NCBI RefSeq assembly: GCF_024971095.1
Contig: NZ_CP069717.1
Coordinates: 1,488,001-1,552,000, forward strand
DNA length: 64,000 bases
DNA from: Microbacterium neungamense
GTDB lineage: Bacteria; Actinomycetota; Actinomycetes; Actinomycetales; Microbacteriaceae
Direction: 5' to 3'
The notes under the pieces are model-generated. The model was given only the letters and a program-made list of their open reading frames with translations. It was not told the DNA's origin and ran no database searches. Below are positions 1 to 10,247 of this stretch, piece after piece. The stretch's first letter is position 1; every line of letters begins with the position of its first letter. The position numbers and the translations under genes were made by a program.

Positions 1-754
1 GCTTGGCGAGATCGAGGCCGTAGAGCACCTGCGCCTTGCGGTAGATCGGCGTCTCCGGCGTGTTCAGGTACTTCGGGCCCTGATCGTCGTCGTACAGCTT
101 CCGTGCGCCGAAGCCGATCGTCTGCCCGGTGACGTCGCGAATCGGCCAGACCACCCGGCCGCGGAACCGGTCGTACACACCGCGCTGCCCGGTGGAGACC
201 AGGCCGGCGGCGCTGAGCTCGTCCCGCGTGAAGCCCTGCGCGGTGAGCGCCTTCAGCATCCCGTCCCAGCCGCGGGGCGCGTACCCGACGCCGAAGTGCG
301 CCGCCGCACCGGCGTCGAAGCCGCGCTCGCCGAGGAAGCGGCGCGCGGTCTCGGCCTCGGGGCTGAGCAGCTGGGCGCGGAAGAACTCCACGGCGGCCGC
401 GTTCGCGGCGTACAGCCGGCTGCGGCCGCTCGTCTCCGGAGCCGCTCCCCCGTCCTCGTAATGCAGCGAGTACCCGATCCGGCCGGCCAGCCGCTCGACC
501 GCCTCGGTGAAGCTGACGTGGTCCATCTCGCGCAGGAAGGAGTACACGTCGCCCGAGGCGCCGCATCCGAAGCAGTGGTAGAACCCGACTTGCGGGCGGA
601 CGTGGAAGCTGGGGCTCTTCTCGTCGTGGAACGGGCACAGCCCCTTCAGTGACCCGACCCCGGCGGACTTCAGCGCGACGCGTTCGCCGACGATGTCGGC
701 GATGTTCGTGCGCGCCTTCACCTCGTCGATGTCGGCCTGCCGGATGCGGGGCAT
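1..754 (-). CDS. dnaG: DNA primase DnaG (5' part, runs off the window)
   Basis: N-terminal ~251 residues of the replicative primase, which makes RNA primers at the fork. The N-terminus MPRIRQADIDEVKAR is followed by a CHC2 zinc-binding domain with ligands in CPFHDEKSPSFH and HCFGCGASGD (about residues 40-67), then the start of the catalytic core. The TOPRIM residues lie outside the window. The ATG (754-752) shares one base with the dgt stop (TGATG), so the two are probably translationally coupled in a dusB-dgt-dnaG operon. The 3' end is cut only by the window edge; nothing looks broken. Confidence 0.97.
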   Translation of the reverse strand, partial: MPRIRQADIDEVKARTNIADIVGERVALKSAGVGSLKGLCPFHDEKSPSFHVRPQVGFYHCFGCGASGDVYSFLREMDHVSFTEAVERLAGRIGYSLHYEDGGAAPETSGRSRLYAANAAAVEFFRAQLLSPEAETARRFLGERGFDAGAAAHFGVGYAPRGWDGMLKALTAQGFTRDELSAAGLVSTGQRGVYDRFRGRVVWPIRDVTGQTIGFGARKLYDDDQGPKYLNTPETPIYRKAQVLYGLDLAK

Positions 755-2142
755 CAGGTCACCCCTTCGCCGACCATCCGCGCCTCCGCGCGCGGCTTCG
801 CCCCGGGCCGGGCGTGCCGCGGGCTCCAGATGCCCACCTCGGCCGGATCGATCTCGCCGACCAGGCGGTTGTGCCAGTCGACCGCGGTCTGATCGGTGAG
901 GCTGGCGACCTGGTCCACGACGACGCGCGCGCGTTCGGCATCCGTCGTCGCGGCGAGGAAGTCCGCGGCGAACGCGGGCTCGAGCACGTCCGCACCCGCC
1001 GACCACAGCGCGTCCGTCGACCACAGCGCGTCGGCGAGGCGCTTGAGCACCCGGCGCTGCTCCTTGTACACGCCCTTGCGGGCGTCGATCGTGACGATCG
1101 CCTGCCCCATGATGCCCTTCAGCACCGCGATCTCCGCCTCGACCACGCGCGGCACGACGACCTGCGCGTCGTACCGCGCCAGGCTCGCCCCGGGATAGGC
1201 CTCGCGGGTCGCCGCCACAGCCGCGCGGGCGAAGCGGCCGATGAGGTCGCTGGTGAGGTTCTTCAACCGCGCCAGGTCACGGCGGGAGCGGTCGAAGGAG
1301 CGCAGCCACATCGGCTGGCAGGTGAGCCGGTACAGGGCGTCCGCCAGCTCGTCGCGGGTGAAGTCGTAGCCGACCCACTGCTGGATGCGCCCGATCAGGT
1401 GGTGATGCTCGACGGGGTCGGCCAGCTGCGCGGCGTCGAGGTACCCGTTCACGATCGCGTCCTCGAAATCGTGCACCGAGTACGCGATGTCGTCGGACAG
1501 GTCCATGATCTCCGCCTCGATGCAGCGCAGGCGCCCCGGCGCCCCCTCCCGCATCCAGCGGAACACCGCCTCGTCCTCGGGGTAGACGCCGAACTTCAGC
1601 CGCCCGCCCGGATCGGGCATCGGGCTGTCCACGGTCCACGGGTACTTGCAGGTGGCGTCCAGGCTCGCCCTGGTCAGGTTCAGGCCGACGGAGTGCTCCT
1701 CGTCGTCGAGGACCTTCGCCTCGAGCCGGGTGAGGATCCGCAGCGACTGCGCATTGCCCTCGAAGCCGCCGATGTCCTCGGCCCACTCGTTCAGCGCGCG
1801 CTCGCCGTTGTGCCCGAACGGCGGATGCCCGAGGTCGTGGCTCAGGCAGGCGGTGTCCACCACATCGGCGGACACGCCGAGCGCCATGGCGAGCTCGCGA
1901 CCCACCTGCGCCACCTCCAGCGAATGCGTGAGGCGGTTGCGGGCGAAGTCGGCGGTGCTGGCGGGGCTCAGCACCTGCGTCTTGGCCGCCAGCCGCCGCA
2001 GCGCGGCCGAGTGCAGCACCCGGGCCCGATCGCGGGAGAAGTCGTCCCGCTCCGAGCGGTGCGTCTCGGCGAAGAAGCGCTCGGCGTCGTGCGGTCCGTA
2101 CCCGCCGGCGCGGCCGGGGGCCGCCTGCGGGTCAGCCGCCAC
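754..2142 (-). CDS. dgt: deoxyguanosinetriphosphate triphosphohydrolase-like protein
   Basis: 462 aa HD-domain dNTP triphosphohydrolase, which hydrolyses dNTPs to nucleoside plus tripolyphosphate and so affects dNTP pools. Metal ligands are visible: H73 (LTHSLEVAQ), the HD pair H102-D103 in CLSHDLGHPPFGHNGE, with H106 and H111 nearby. The length fits the dGTPase-like family common in actinobacteria. The start overlaps the 3' end of dusB by 11 bp and the stop touches dnaG. Substrate preference (dGTP or broad) cannot be read from sequence. Confidence 0.93.
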   Translation of the reverse strand: MAADPQAAPGRAGGYGPHDAERFFAETHRSERDDFSRDRARVLHSAALRRLAAKTQVLSPASTADFARNRLTHSLEVAQVGRELAMALGVSADVVDTACLSHDLGHPPFGHNGERALNEWAEDIGGFEGNAQSLRILTRLEAKVLDDEEHSVGLNLTRASLDATCKYPWTVDSPMPDPGGRLKFGVYPEDEAVFRWMREGAPGRLRCIEAEIMDLSDDIAYSVHDFEDAIVNGYLDAAQLADPVEHHHLIGRIQQWVGYDFTRDELADALYRLTCQPMWLRSFDRSRRDLARLKNLTSDLIGRFARAAVAATREAYPGASLARYDAQVVVPRVVEAEIAVLKGIMGQAIVTIDARKGVYKEQRRVLKRLADALWSTDALWSAGADVLEPAFAADFLAATTDAERARVVVDQVASLTDQTAVDWHNRLVGEIDPAEVGIWSPRHARPGAKPRAEARMVGEGVT

Positions 2143-3316
2143 TGTTCTCGACCTCGGCGCCGCGCATCATGTCGCAGGTCTCCCCCGCCACCTCGCGCGA
2201 GTCCAGCCAGCCGTCCGGCAGGGCGGTGCGCTTCGGCGAGCCTGCCCGCCCGCGCTGTCCCTCGGCGGCCGCGCCCGGGTAGGGGGCGTCGCCGAGCGTG
2301 CCGAGCAGGTCGTCGATCTCCTGCAGCGTGGACACGCGGGCGAGCGCCGCGCGCAGGTCGCCGCCGACCGGGTAGCCCTTGAAGTACCAGGCGACGTGCT
2401 TGCGGATGTCCTTGCAGCCGCGGTCCTCGTCCTCGAAGAACTCCACGAGCAGCTCGGCGTGCCGGCGGAACGCGGCGGCGACGAACTGCAAGGTGGCGTC
2501 GACGACGGGCGCGGACGAGGAGGACGCTTCGATGGACTCGGCGTTCGCGGGGCCGAGGGCGGCGGCGAGCTCGCCGAAGAGCCACGGCCGGCCCAGGCAT
2601 CCGCGGCCGACGACGACGCCGTCGCATCCGGTCTCGGCCATCATCCGCACCGCGTCATCCGCCGACCAGATGTCGCCGTTGCCGAGCACCGGGATCGAGG
2701 TGACGGCCTCCTTCAGCTCGCCGATGGCGTTCCAGTCGGCATGCCCCGAGTAGTACTCCGACGCGGTGCGCGCGTGCAGCGCGACCGCCGCGGCGCCGGC
2801 GTCCTCCGCGGCGCGGCCGGCGTCGAGGAAGGTGAGGTGGTTCCGGTCGATGCCCTTGCGCATCTTCACGGTGAGCGGGATGTCGCCGGCGGCCTTCACG
2901 GCGCGGGAGACGATGTCCGCGAACAGCGACGTCTTCCACGGCAGCGCCGCTCCCCCGCCCTTGCGGGTCACCTTCGGCACCGGGCATCCGAAGTTCAGGT
3001 CGATGTGGTCGGCGCGGTCCTCGGCGACGATGATGCGCACGGCCTCGGCGATGGTCGCCGGGTCGACGCCGTACAGCTGGATCGAGCGCGGGGTCTCGCT
3101 CTCGTGATGCTGGATGAGCCGCATCGTGATCGCGTTGCGCTCCACCAGTGCTCGCGAGGTGATCATCTCGCTGACGTACAGGCCGGCGCCGTACTCACGG
3201 CACAGCCGGCGGAACGCGGTGTTCGTGATCCCCGCCATGGGTGCCAGGACCACCGGCACGTCGAGATCGATCGGGCCGATGCGGAGCGGGCGGGCGGGGG
3301 CGGTGGCGATGGTCAT
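2132..3316 (-). CDS. dusB: tRNA-dihydrouridine synthase (DusB-like)
   Basis: 394 aa FMN-dependent enzyme that reduces uridines in tRNA D-loops using NADPH. The TIM barrel opens with VVLAPMAGITNTAFR; the catalytic cysteine is C111 in LNFGCPVPKV, followed by the KGGG phosphate-binding stretch. The frame stays open far upstream without family-like sequence. I chose the ATG at 3316 because GGGAGA lies at a normal distance; the ATG at 3325 (three residues longer) is also possible. First gene of the operon with dgt and dnaG. Confidence 0.93.
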   Translation of the reverse strand: MTIATAPARPLRIGPIDLDVPVVLAPMAGITNTAFRRLCREYGAGLYVSEMITSRALVERNAITMRLIQHHESETPRSIQLYGVDPATIAEAVRIIVAEDRADHIDLNFGCPVPKVTRKGGGAALPWKTSLFADIVSRAVKAAGDIPLTVKMRKGIDRNHLTFLDAGRAAEDAGAAAVALHARTASEYYSGHADWNAIGELKEAVTSIPVLGNGDIWSADDAVRMMAETGCDGVVVGRGCLGRPWLFGELAAALGPANAESIEASSSSAPVVDATLQFVAAAFRRHAELLVEFFEDEDRGCKDIRKHVAWYFKGYPVGGDLRAALARVSTLQEIDDLLGTLGDAPYPGAAAEGQRGRAGSPKRTALPDGWLDSREVAGETCDMMRGAEVENSGG

Positions 3317-3379
3317 CGTCTCCATTCTCCCAGACCCGGGAGGGTTTCCGGCCAGGCCTCCGGCGGCTGTGGAGACGCC

Positions 3380-3385
3380 TAGGCT
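3380..3385 (+). promoter_or_regulatory. -10 box of leaderless glutathione peroxidase mRNA
   Basis: TAGGCT followed by 6 bases and the ATG at 3392. The hexamer lies in the palindrome GCCTAGGC, so it could also serve the divergent dusB operon. Inferred from spacing; no -35 was assigned. Confidence 0.6.
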
Positions 3386-3391
3386 GTGGAT

Positions 3392-3892
3392 ATGACCGAC
3401 ATCCCGATCAGGCAGATCCCGTACCGCGACGCGCAGGGCGCCGAGACCCGGCTCGACGACCTCGGCGCGGACGTCGTGCTCGTCGTGAACGTCGCCTCCC
3501 GGTGCGGCCTCACCCCGCAGTACGCGCAGCTGGAGCAGCTGCAGCGCGGCTACGGCGATCGCGGGTTCACGGTCGTCGGGTTCCCGTGCAACCAGTTCCT
3601 GGGCCAGGAGCCGGGATCGATGGAGCAGATCCTGGACTTCTGCTCGACGACCTACGGGGTCACCTTCCCGGTGAACGAGAAGGTGAAGGTGAACGGCCGT
3701 CACGCGCACGAGCTGTTCCAGGCGCTGAAGCGAACCCCGGACGCCTCGGGGAAGGCCGGCCGGGTGGAGTGGAACTTCGAGAAGTTCCTGGTGCTGCCCG
3801 ACGGCGAGGTGCGCCGTTTCCGGCCGAAGCAGCGCCCGGACGACCCCGAGATCGTCGGCGCGATCGAGCAGGCGCTCGCGACGGTGCGCTGA
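3392..3892 (+). CDS. glutathione peroxidase family protein (thiol peroxidase)
   Basis: 166 aa thioredoxin-fold peroxidase. The peroxidatic site is C38 in NVASRCG, a cysteine codon and not selenocysteine. Q68 (FPCNQF) and W127-N128 (EWNFEKF) complete the catalytic tetrad. Cys-type enzymes of this family usually take electrons from thioredoxin, and actinobacteria lack glutathione, so that is the likely donor here (family knowledge). No signal peptide, so cytoplasmic. Start ATG 3392 rather than GTG 3386 because TAGGCT lies exactly 6 bases upstream. Convergent with the next gene across a hairpin. Confidence 0.93.
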   Translation: MTDIPIRQIPYRDAQGAETRLDDLGADVVLVVNVASRCGLTPQYAQLEQLQRGYGDRGFTVVGFPCNQFLGQEPGSMEQILDFCSTTYGVTFPVNEKVKVNGRHAHELFQALKRTPDASGKAGRVEWNFEKFLVLPDGEVRRFRPKQRPDDPEIVGAIEQALATVR

Positions 3893-3899
3893 GGCGGAC

Positions 3900-3925
3900 C
3901 GGTCGCGGGGCGCGGCGCGCGACCG
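3900..3925. terminator. hairpin between convergent genes
   Basis: Perfect 8-bp stem CGGTCGCG/CGCGACCG with a 10-base GC loop, just after the peroxidase stop and before the DsbA-like stop. It has no T-run, as is usual here; probably a bidirectional terminator. Confidence 0.55.
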
Positions 3926-3937
3926 CCCCGGTCGAGG

Positions 3938-4615
3938 TCAGGGCTGCGCGGCCGCCTCGCGGCGCTGCGCCCACAGGTCGCGCAGCACGTTCTCGAACGC
4001 GGCGGGCGGCTGCGCGCCGCTGATGCCGTACCGTCCGTCGATGACGAAGAACGGCACGCCGTTGATGCCGTAGGCGCGCGCCTGCGCCTGGTCCGCGCGC
4101 ACCGCGGGCAGGTACCGCGCGCTCTCCAGCGCCTCCCGTGTCTCGTCGCGGTCGAGCCCGACCTCGGCCGCGAGCTCGACGAGGTCGTCGATGCGGCCCA
4201 CGTGCCGGCCCTCGGTGAAGTACGCCGACATCAGCCGCTCCTGCATCTCCAGCTGACGGCCCTTGTCCTTGGCGACGTGCAGCAGCTCGTGCGCCTTGAC
4301 CGTGTTGGTGTGCTGGAGCAGGTCGAAGCGGTAGTCCAGGCCCGCCTGCGCGGCGACGCCGGTGACATGGTCGAGCATCTGCTCGACCTGCGCACGCGGC
4401 ATCCCCTTGTGCCCGCACAGGAAGTCCACCTCGTCGCCGTCGAAGTCGACGGGGGTGTCGGGCGCGAGCTCGAAGGAGTGGTAGGTCACCCGCACCTGCG
4501 GGGCGTCCTCACCGGCTGCCGCGGCCGCCAGGCCCGCTTCCAGATTGCGCTTGCCGATGTAGCACCACGGGCAGGCGATGTCGGACCAGATGTCGATCGA
4601 GATGGGTTCGCTCAC
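3938..4615 (-). CDS. DsbA family oxidoreductase (FrnE/polyketide-isomerase type)
   Basis: 225 aa thioredoxin-fold protein with a helical insertion. The redox motif CPWC sits at C15-C18 in SDIACPWCYIGKRNLE, and the C-terminal cis-Pro region is GINGVPFFVIDGRYGISGAQPP. There is no signal peptide, so this is the cytoplasmic FrnE-like branch and not a secreted DsbA. I take GTG at 4615 (VSEPISIDIW) as the start; a TTG at 4627 would add four residues. The substrate is unknown; relatives act in thiol stress or as dithiol isomerases. Confidence 0.88.
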   Translation of the reverse strand: MSEPISIDIWSDIACPWCYIGKRNLEAGLAAAAAGEDAPQVRVTYHSFELAPDTPVDFDGDEVDFLCGHKGMPRAQVEQMLDHVTGVAAQAGLDYRFDLLQHTNTVKAHELLHVAKDKGRQLEMQERLMSAYFTEGRHVGRIDDLVELAAEVGLDRDETREALESARYLPAVRADQAQARAYGINGVPFFVIDGRYGISGAQPPAAFENVLRDLWAQRREAAAQP

Positions 4616-4656
4616 ACCCAGGCGCAACCGCGCTCACCGGCGTCGTATTCCGTTGG

Positions 4657-4662
4657 TAGCAT
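4657..4662 (+). promoter_or_regulatory. -10 box of leaderless P-loop gene
   Basis: TAGCAT, 6 bases (CTTCGG), then the ATG at 4669. The promoter looks intact although the gene it serves is frameshifted. Confidence 0.55.
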
Positions 4663-4668
4663 CTTCGG

Positions 4669-5308
4669 ATGCTCGACACCCCGCACCGCGTGCTCGTGGC
4701 CGGCGTGACCGGATCGGGCAAGACGACACTGGCGGCCCGGCTCGCGGAGCGCTGGGGCCTGCGCCACGTCGAGATCGACGCGCTCTACCACGGCCCGGAT
4801 TGGACACCGAGGGCGTCGTTCCTCGACGACGTGCGCGCCTTCGCGGCCGAGGAGCGCTGGGTCACCGAGGGCGTCGTTCCTCGACGACGTGCGCGCCTTC
4901 GCGGCCGAGGAGCGCTGGGTCACCGAGTGGCAGTACACCAGCAAGGGCACGAGCGAGATCCTCGCCCCGCGTGCCGAGCTCGTCGTCTGGCTGGACTACC
5001 CCTACCGCGTGGTGCGGGCACGGCTGGTCCGGCGCACGTTCGGTCGGGCGGTGCTGCGCACCGAGCTGTGGAACGGCAACCGCGAACGCGGCGTGGCGAA
5101 CATGTTCCGCCGCGACCCCGAGGTGAACATCCTGGCGTGGCAGAAGCGCACCCTGCACCACTGGCAGGAGCAGATGCCCGAGCTGCAGCGGCGCTACCCG
5201 CACCTGCAGGTGCTGCGGTTCCGGCATCCGCGCGAGACGGAGGCGTGGCTTCGTCAGCGGGACGGCGCGTTCACCGCGCCGCCGAAGCGGCGATCGCGGG
5301 ACAGATAG
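4669..5308 (+). pseudogene. P-loop NTPase (adenylate/shikimate kinase-like), disrupted by a 58-bp tandem duplication
   Basis: The first frame (from ATG 4669) encodes LVAGVTGSGKTTLAARLAER, a Walker A P-loop, and continues to AAEERWVTE. There a 58-bp segment is present twice (4805-4862 and 4863-4920), shifting the frame by +1. The rest of the protein (EWQYTSKGTSEI to the stop at 5308) is in the other frame. Removing one copy restores a 193 aa protein typical of small AAA/topology-modulation-type ATPases in this phylum. As it stands the first frame reads on, out of frame, across the antisense of uppS. The 3' end overlaps the convergent uppS stop by 55 bp. The function of the intact family is unclear. 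Confidence 0.85.
4805..4927 (+). repeat. tandem direct repeat, 2 x 58 bp plus 7 bp of the next unit
   Basis: Copies at 4805-4862 and 4863-4920 are identical, and CACCGAG recurs at 4921-4927. Without the second copy, CACCGAG would already occur twice, 58 bp apart (WTPR and VTEW codons), so slippage between these 7-bp microhomologies explains the duplication. 58 is not a multiple of three. Confidence 0.95.
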
Positions 5309-6051
5309 ATCTCGATCGCGCGCCACAGCTCCTCGCGGGAGAAGTCCGGCCAGAGCGTGTCCAGGAAGACCATCTCCGCGTAGGCCGACTGCCACAGCAG
5401 GAAGTTCGACGTGCGCTGCTCCCCCGAGCTGCGCAGGAACAGGTCCACATCGGGCATGTCCGGCACATACAGGTGCCGGCGGATCTGCTTCTCGGTGATG
5501 GCGCCCGGCTTCATGCGCCCCGTGGCCACGTCCTCGGCGATCGCGCGCATGGCGTCGACGAGCTCGACCCGCCCGCCGTAGTTCACGCACATCGTCAGCG
5601 TGAGGACGTCGTTGCCGCGGGTGAGCTGCTCGGCGTACTGCAGTTCCTTGATCACCGAACCCCACAGGCGCGGCTTGCGCCCGGCCCAGCGCACCCGCAC
5701 CCCCCATTCGTTGAGCTGGTCTCGGCGGCGATGCAGCACGTCCCGGTTGTAGCCCATCAGGAAGCGCACCTCCTCCGGGGAGCGCGCCCAGTTCTCGGTC
5801 GAGAACGCGTACACCGACAGGTGCTTGACGCCGGCCTGGATCGCGCCGGCGACCACGTCGAGCAGCACCTCCTCGCCGGCCTTGTGCCCCTCGATCCGGT
5901 TCAGGCCCCGCCGGTTCGCCCAGCGCCCGTTGCCGTCCATCACGATCGCGACATGGTTCGGCACGGCCGGGAACGCGGGCGGGTGGATGCCGGTCCAGTC
6001 CAGCGGCCGGTACGGCACGGCGTCCTTGTGCGTGTACGGTTTCGGGGTCAC
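5254..6051 (-). CDS. uppS: isoprenyl transferase (undecaprenyl/polyprenyl diphosphate synthase)
   Basis: 265 aa cis-prenyltransferase that condenses isopentenyl diphosphate onto an allylic primer to build the lipid carrier for cell-wall synthesis. The signature [15 protein letters not shown] carries the catalytic Asp. [17 protein letters not shown] and the C-terminal [19 protein letters not shown] (IPP binding) are present. Start GTG 6051 because it overlaps the recO stop as GTGA, a coupled junction; the longer open frame upstream has no family character. The chain length of the product cannot be determined. Confidence 0.95.
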   Translation of the reverse strand: MTPKPYTHKDAVPYRPLDWTGIHPPAFPAVPNHVAIVMDGNGRWANRRGLNRIEGHKAGEEVLLDVVAGAIQAGVKHLSVYAFSTENWARSPEEVRFLMGYNRDVLHRRRDQLNEWGVRVRWAGRKPRLWGSVIKELQYAEQLTRGNDVLTLTMCVNYGGRVELVDAMRAIAEDVATGRMKPGAITEKQIRRHLYVPDMPDVDLFLRSSGEQRTSNFLLWQSAYAEMVFLDTLWPDFSREELWRAIEIYLSRDRRFGGAVNAPSR

Positions 6052-6791
6052 CGGGCTCCTTCGCGCTGCGGGTCGGACACGTGGGCGAGCGAGCGGATGC
6101 CGCGCTCGAGATGCCATTGCGCGTATGCGGCGACCGTGCCGGAGGCGGCGGCCGTGTCGGCCGGGGTCGCTGCATCCACGGTCGCCCAGTCCCCCGCCAT
6201 CAGCGCGCGCAGCAGGGCGAGGGCGGATGCCGCGATGCGCGGGCTCCCCGCCGGGGCGCAGTCCGCGCAGATCAGCCCGCCGAGCTGCGCGACGAAGGCG
6301 GCGTGCGGGCCGGGCGCCCCGCAGCGTGCGCAGTCCTGCAGCGCCGGGGCCCAGCCGGACAGCGCCATGACCCGCAGCAGGTAGGAGTCGAGGATGCTCC
6401 GCGGGGCGTGCTCGCCGCGGGACAGGGCGCGCAGCCCGCCGACCAGGAGCAGGTACTGCTCGGGCGTCGCCTCGGCCTCGTTCAGCCGGTCGGCGGTCTC
6501 GACCATGGCGTTCGCGGCGGTGAAGCGGTCGTAGTCCGCGGCGATGTCGGCGCCGTAGGCGCCCAGCGACTCGGCCTGCTGGACGATGTCCAGCGAGCGG
6601 CCCTGGTAGAGCTGCACGTCGGCGACCATGAACGGCTCCAGCCGGGACCCGAACTTCGACGAGGTGCGCCGGACGCCCTTCGCGACGGCGCGGATCTTGC
6701 CGTTGCGCCGCGACAGCATCGTGACGATGCGGTCCGCCTCACCCAGCTTGTGGGTGCGCAGGATCACCGCTTCGTCTCGGTAGGTGGGCAT
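6048..6791 (-). CDS. recO: DNA repair protein RecO
   Basis: 247 aa recombination mediator that loads RecA with RecF/RecR. The N-terminal OB fold ([20 protein letters not shown]) is followed by a helical domain and a Cys4 zinc site (CARCG and CADC, about residues 150-175). Start ATG 6791. Divergent from the TRIC gene with only 36 bp between starts, so the two promoters must overlap. Coupled downstream to uppS by a GTGA overlap. Confidence 0.95.
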   Translation of the reverse strand: MPTYRDEAVILRTHKLGEADRIVTMLSRRNGKIRAVAKGVRRTSSKFGSRLEPFMVADVQLYQGRSLDIVQQAESLGAYGADIAADYDRFTAANAMVETADRLNEAEATPEQYLLLVGGLRALSRGEHAPRSILDSYLLRVMALSGWAPALQDCARCGAPGPHAAFVAQLGGLICADCAPAGSPRIAASALALLRALMAGDWATVDAATPADTAAASGTVAAYAQWHLERGIRSLAHVSDPQREGAR

Positions 6792-6827
6792 CCAACGATT
6801 ATCCTCCGCGCACGGGAGAATGGTCGC

Positions 6828-7515
6828 GTGACCGAACCGCTCTTCACCATCCCGCTCTGGGCAGACCTGCTCGGCGTGGGGCTCGGCGGCATCCAGGGCG
6901 CGATGTTCGCGTCCGGCTTCCAGGGCCAGCGCCGGCTCGACCTGCTCGGCGTCGCGATCATCGGGATCATGATCGGCATGGGCGGCGGACTCATCCGCGA
7001 CCTGCTGCTCGGCGAGCCCCCGGCGACGCTGCAGAGCAACTGGTACCTGCTCACCGCCGGGGGCGCCGCGCTGCTCGGGATGCTGCTGGCCGGGCTGTTC
7101 CAGCGCGTGAACACCGTGATCGTCGTGCTCGATGCCGTGGTGATCGGGATGTTCGGCGCGTTCGGGACCAGCAAGGCGATCGCGGTCGGCATCCCCCGAG
7201 GTGCCTGCGGTCTTCATCGGTGTGTGCGCCGCGGTCGGCGGAAGCGTGCTGCGCGACGTCCTCGTGGGACTGCCCGTCGCGATCATGCACGTCGGGTCGC
7301 TGTACGCGGTGGCCGCCGGCGCGGGTTGCGCCTTCATCGTCACCGCGCACACCCTGGGGATGCCGATCACCCCGGCCGCGATCATCGGGATCGCCGTGAC
7401 CGCCGTGTTCCGGGTGCTCGCCGTCGTGTTCGACGTCTCCCTCCCCGAGCAGCGCCGCCTCTACCGCCGCAAGGTGGCCGCCGAGACCGGCTCCATCCCG
7501 ATCGTCAAACCCTGA
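6828..7515 (+). pseudogene. trimeric intracellular cation (TRIC) channel family protein, frameshifted
   Basis: Two halves of one membrane protein lie in different frames. Part 1 (GTG 6828 to about 7193) has the TRIC repeat [21 protein letters not shown] and [15 protein letters not shown]. Part 2 (7198-7515) has the second repeat, [21 protein letters not shown]. They join at a run of five C (7193-7197), and removing one C gives the expected GIPEVPAVF and a single protein of about 228 aa. GGGAGA lies 8 bases before the GTG. Bacterial TRIC homologues are K+-permeable trimers. A sequencing or assembly error is at least as likely as a true mutation. Confidence 0.8.
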
Positions 7516-7525
7516 CCCTCACCCC

Positions 7526-7595
7526 GGGTTGGGGCGGATTCTCGACCTTGGGGCGGCTCTCCGCCGCCCCGAACGCGAGAATCCGCCCCAAACCC
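7526..7595. terminator. nested double hairpin between convergent genes
   Basis: Outer arms TTGGGGCGGATTCTCG and CGAGAATCCGCCCCAA pair over 16 bp (plus GGG/CCC past a one-base bulge). They enclose a second perfect 8-bp hairpin, GGGGCGGC/GCCGCCCC (7550-7570, loop TCTCC). Both stems start with the same GGGGCGG word. Placed between the TRIC gene and leuA stops, it is probably a bidirectional terminator or a REP-type palindrome. Confidence 0.7.
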
Positions 7596-7629
7596 GAAAG
7601 AGAAGGGAAGGGGGGATCCGGCGACGGGG

Positions 7630-9453
<1,824 letters not shown>

Positions 9454-9470
<17 letters not shown>

Positions 9471-9501
9471 AGCTAAGAAGAAGCAGCGCGCCGTAAGGCA
9501 T
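9454..9501 (-). CDS. leuL: leucine leader peptide of leuA (15 aa)
   Basis: The peptide MPYGALLLLSCRDEA carries four consecutive leucines coded CTG CTT CTT CTT; CTT is rare in this GC-rich genome, which would make it sensitive to leucyl-tRNA supply. The last codons (CGC GAC GAG GCC) form the 5' arm of the attenuator stem. TACCAT sits exactly 6 bases before its ATG, so the transcript probably begins at the leader ATG itself. Too short for gene finders, but position, composition and hairpin agree. About 70 bases separate its stop from the leuA ATG. Confidence 0.82.
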
Positions 9502-9507
9502 GCATCG

Positions 9508-9513
9508 ATGGTA
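9508..9513 (-). promoter_or_regulatory. -10 box of the leuL-leuA transcript
   Basis: TACCAT on the minus strand, 6 bases, then the leader-peptide ATG at 9501; same spacing as the other leaderless promoters here. Confidence 0.55.
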
Positions 9514-9590
9514 ACAGCATCGGATGCCGGTGCGCACCCGCGCCCGGCGGCTCCGCCGAGACGATCGGTCGCGGGTGGACACTGTCAGTC

Positions 9591-10244
9591 ATGAGCACAG
9601 TGCGCAGCATCCGACTCCTCGCGGCCTTCGGACTTGCCGGATTGCTCGCCCTCGCCGGCTGCGCCGGGACCCCGGGCGGGCACCCGCCGACGAGCTCCGC
9701 GGGATCCGGAGGCGATCCGCTCGGCGCCGCGGCGCCCGCGCCGCCGGAGGGCGAGGTGACCGGCGCCGGCACGGTGATGGACCACGCCGGCGCGGCCGAG
9801 TTCTGCCTCGGCCCGATCGCGGAGTCGTACCCGCCGCAGTGCCGCGGCATCCCGCTGGCGGGGTGGAGCTGGGACGGCGTCGACGGCGCGGAGGCATCCG
9901 GGGACGTGCGCTGGGGCGCCTACGCGCTCACCGGCCGGTACGACGGGGAGACGTTCACCGTGACACAGCCGCCCATCCTGCTGGCGCTGTACGACCCGCC
10001 CGCGCCCGAGGACCCCACCGGCGGGCAGCCGGGGCACACCGCCGAGGAGCGGCTTCTGGATATCCAGGCGGAGCTCGACGACCGGCTGGGCGGTGACGGC
10101 CGCACGTACTTCGGGTCGTATCCGGAGAACGGGTACCTGTGGGTGGACGTGCTGTGGGATGACGGCACCTACCAGGAGGCGGCGGACGCCGAGTTCGGCG
10201 AGGGCGTCGTCGTCATCCGGTCCGCACTGCGGGAAGCGGGATAG
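9591..10244 (+). CDS. predicted lipoprotein of unknown function
   Basis: 217 aa. A signal peptide (RSIRLLAAFGLAGLLALAGC) ends in the lipobox LAGC with C24 as the lipidation site, followed by a Gly/Pro/Ser-rich linker to about residue 55. The rest is a small acidic domain with CLGPIAESYPPQCRG and a C-terminal VDVLWDDGTYQEA stretch. I do not recognise a family. It should be anchored on the outer face of the membrane. Divergent from leuA and convergent with era, with only three bases between the stops. Confidence 0.8.
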   Translation: MSTVRSIRLLAAFGLAGLLALAGCAGTPGGHPPTSSAGSGGDPLGAAAPAPPEGEVTGAGTVMDHAGAAEFCLGPIAESYPPQCRGIPLAGWSWDGVDGAEASGDVRWGAYALTGRYDGETFTVTQPPILLALYDPPAPEDPTGGQPGHTAEERLLDIQAELDDRLGGDGRTYFGSYPENGYLWVDVLWDDGTYQEAADAEFGEGVVVIRSALREAG

Positions 10245-10247
10245 TGC

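Noticed and set aside
649..2382. 577-codon open frame on the plus strand
   Set aside because: Antisense shadow of dgt and dusB caused by high GC; repetitive Arg/Ala/Pro composition and no domain.
3500..3510. Selenocysteine in the glutathione peroxidase
   Set aside because: The codon at the active site is TGC (Cys), and no in-frame TGA is present.
4889..5308. 139-aa frame as an independent gene
   Set aside because: It is the second half of the P-loop gene, shifted by the 58-bp duplication; it has no own start signal.
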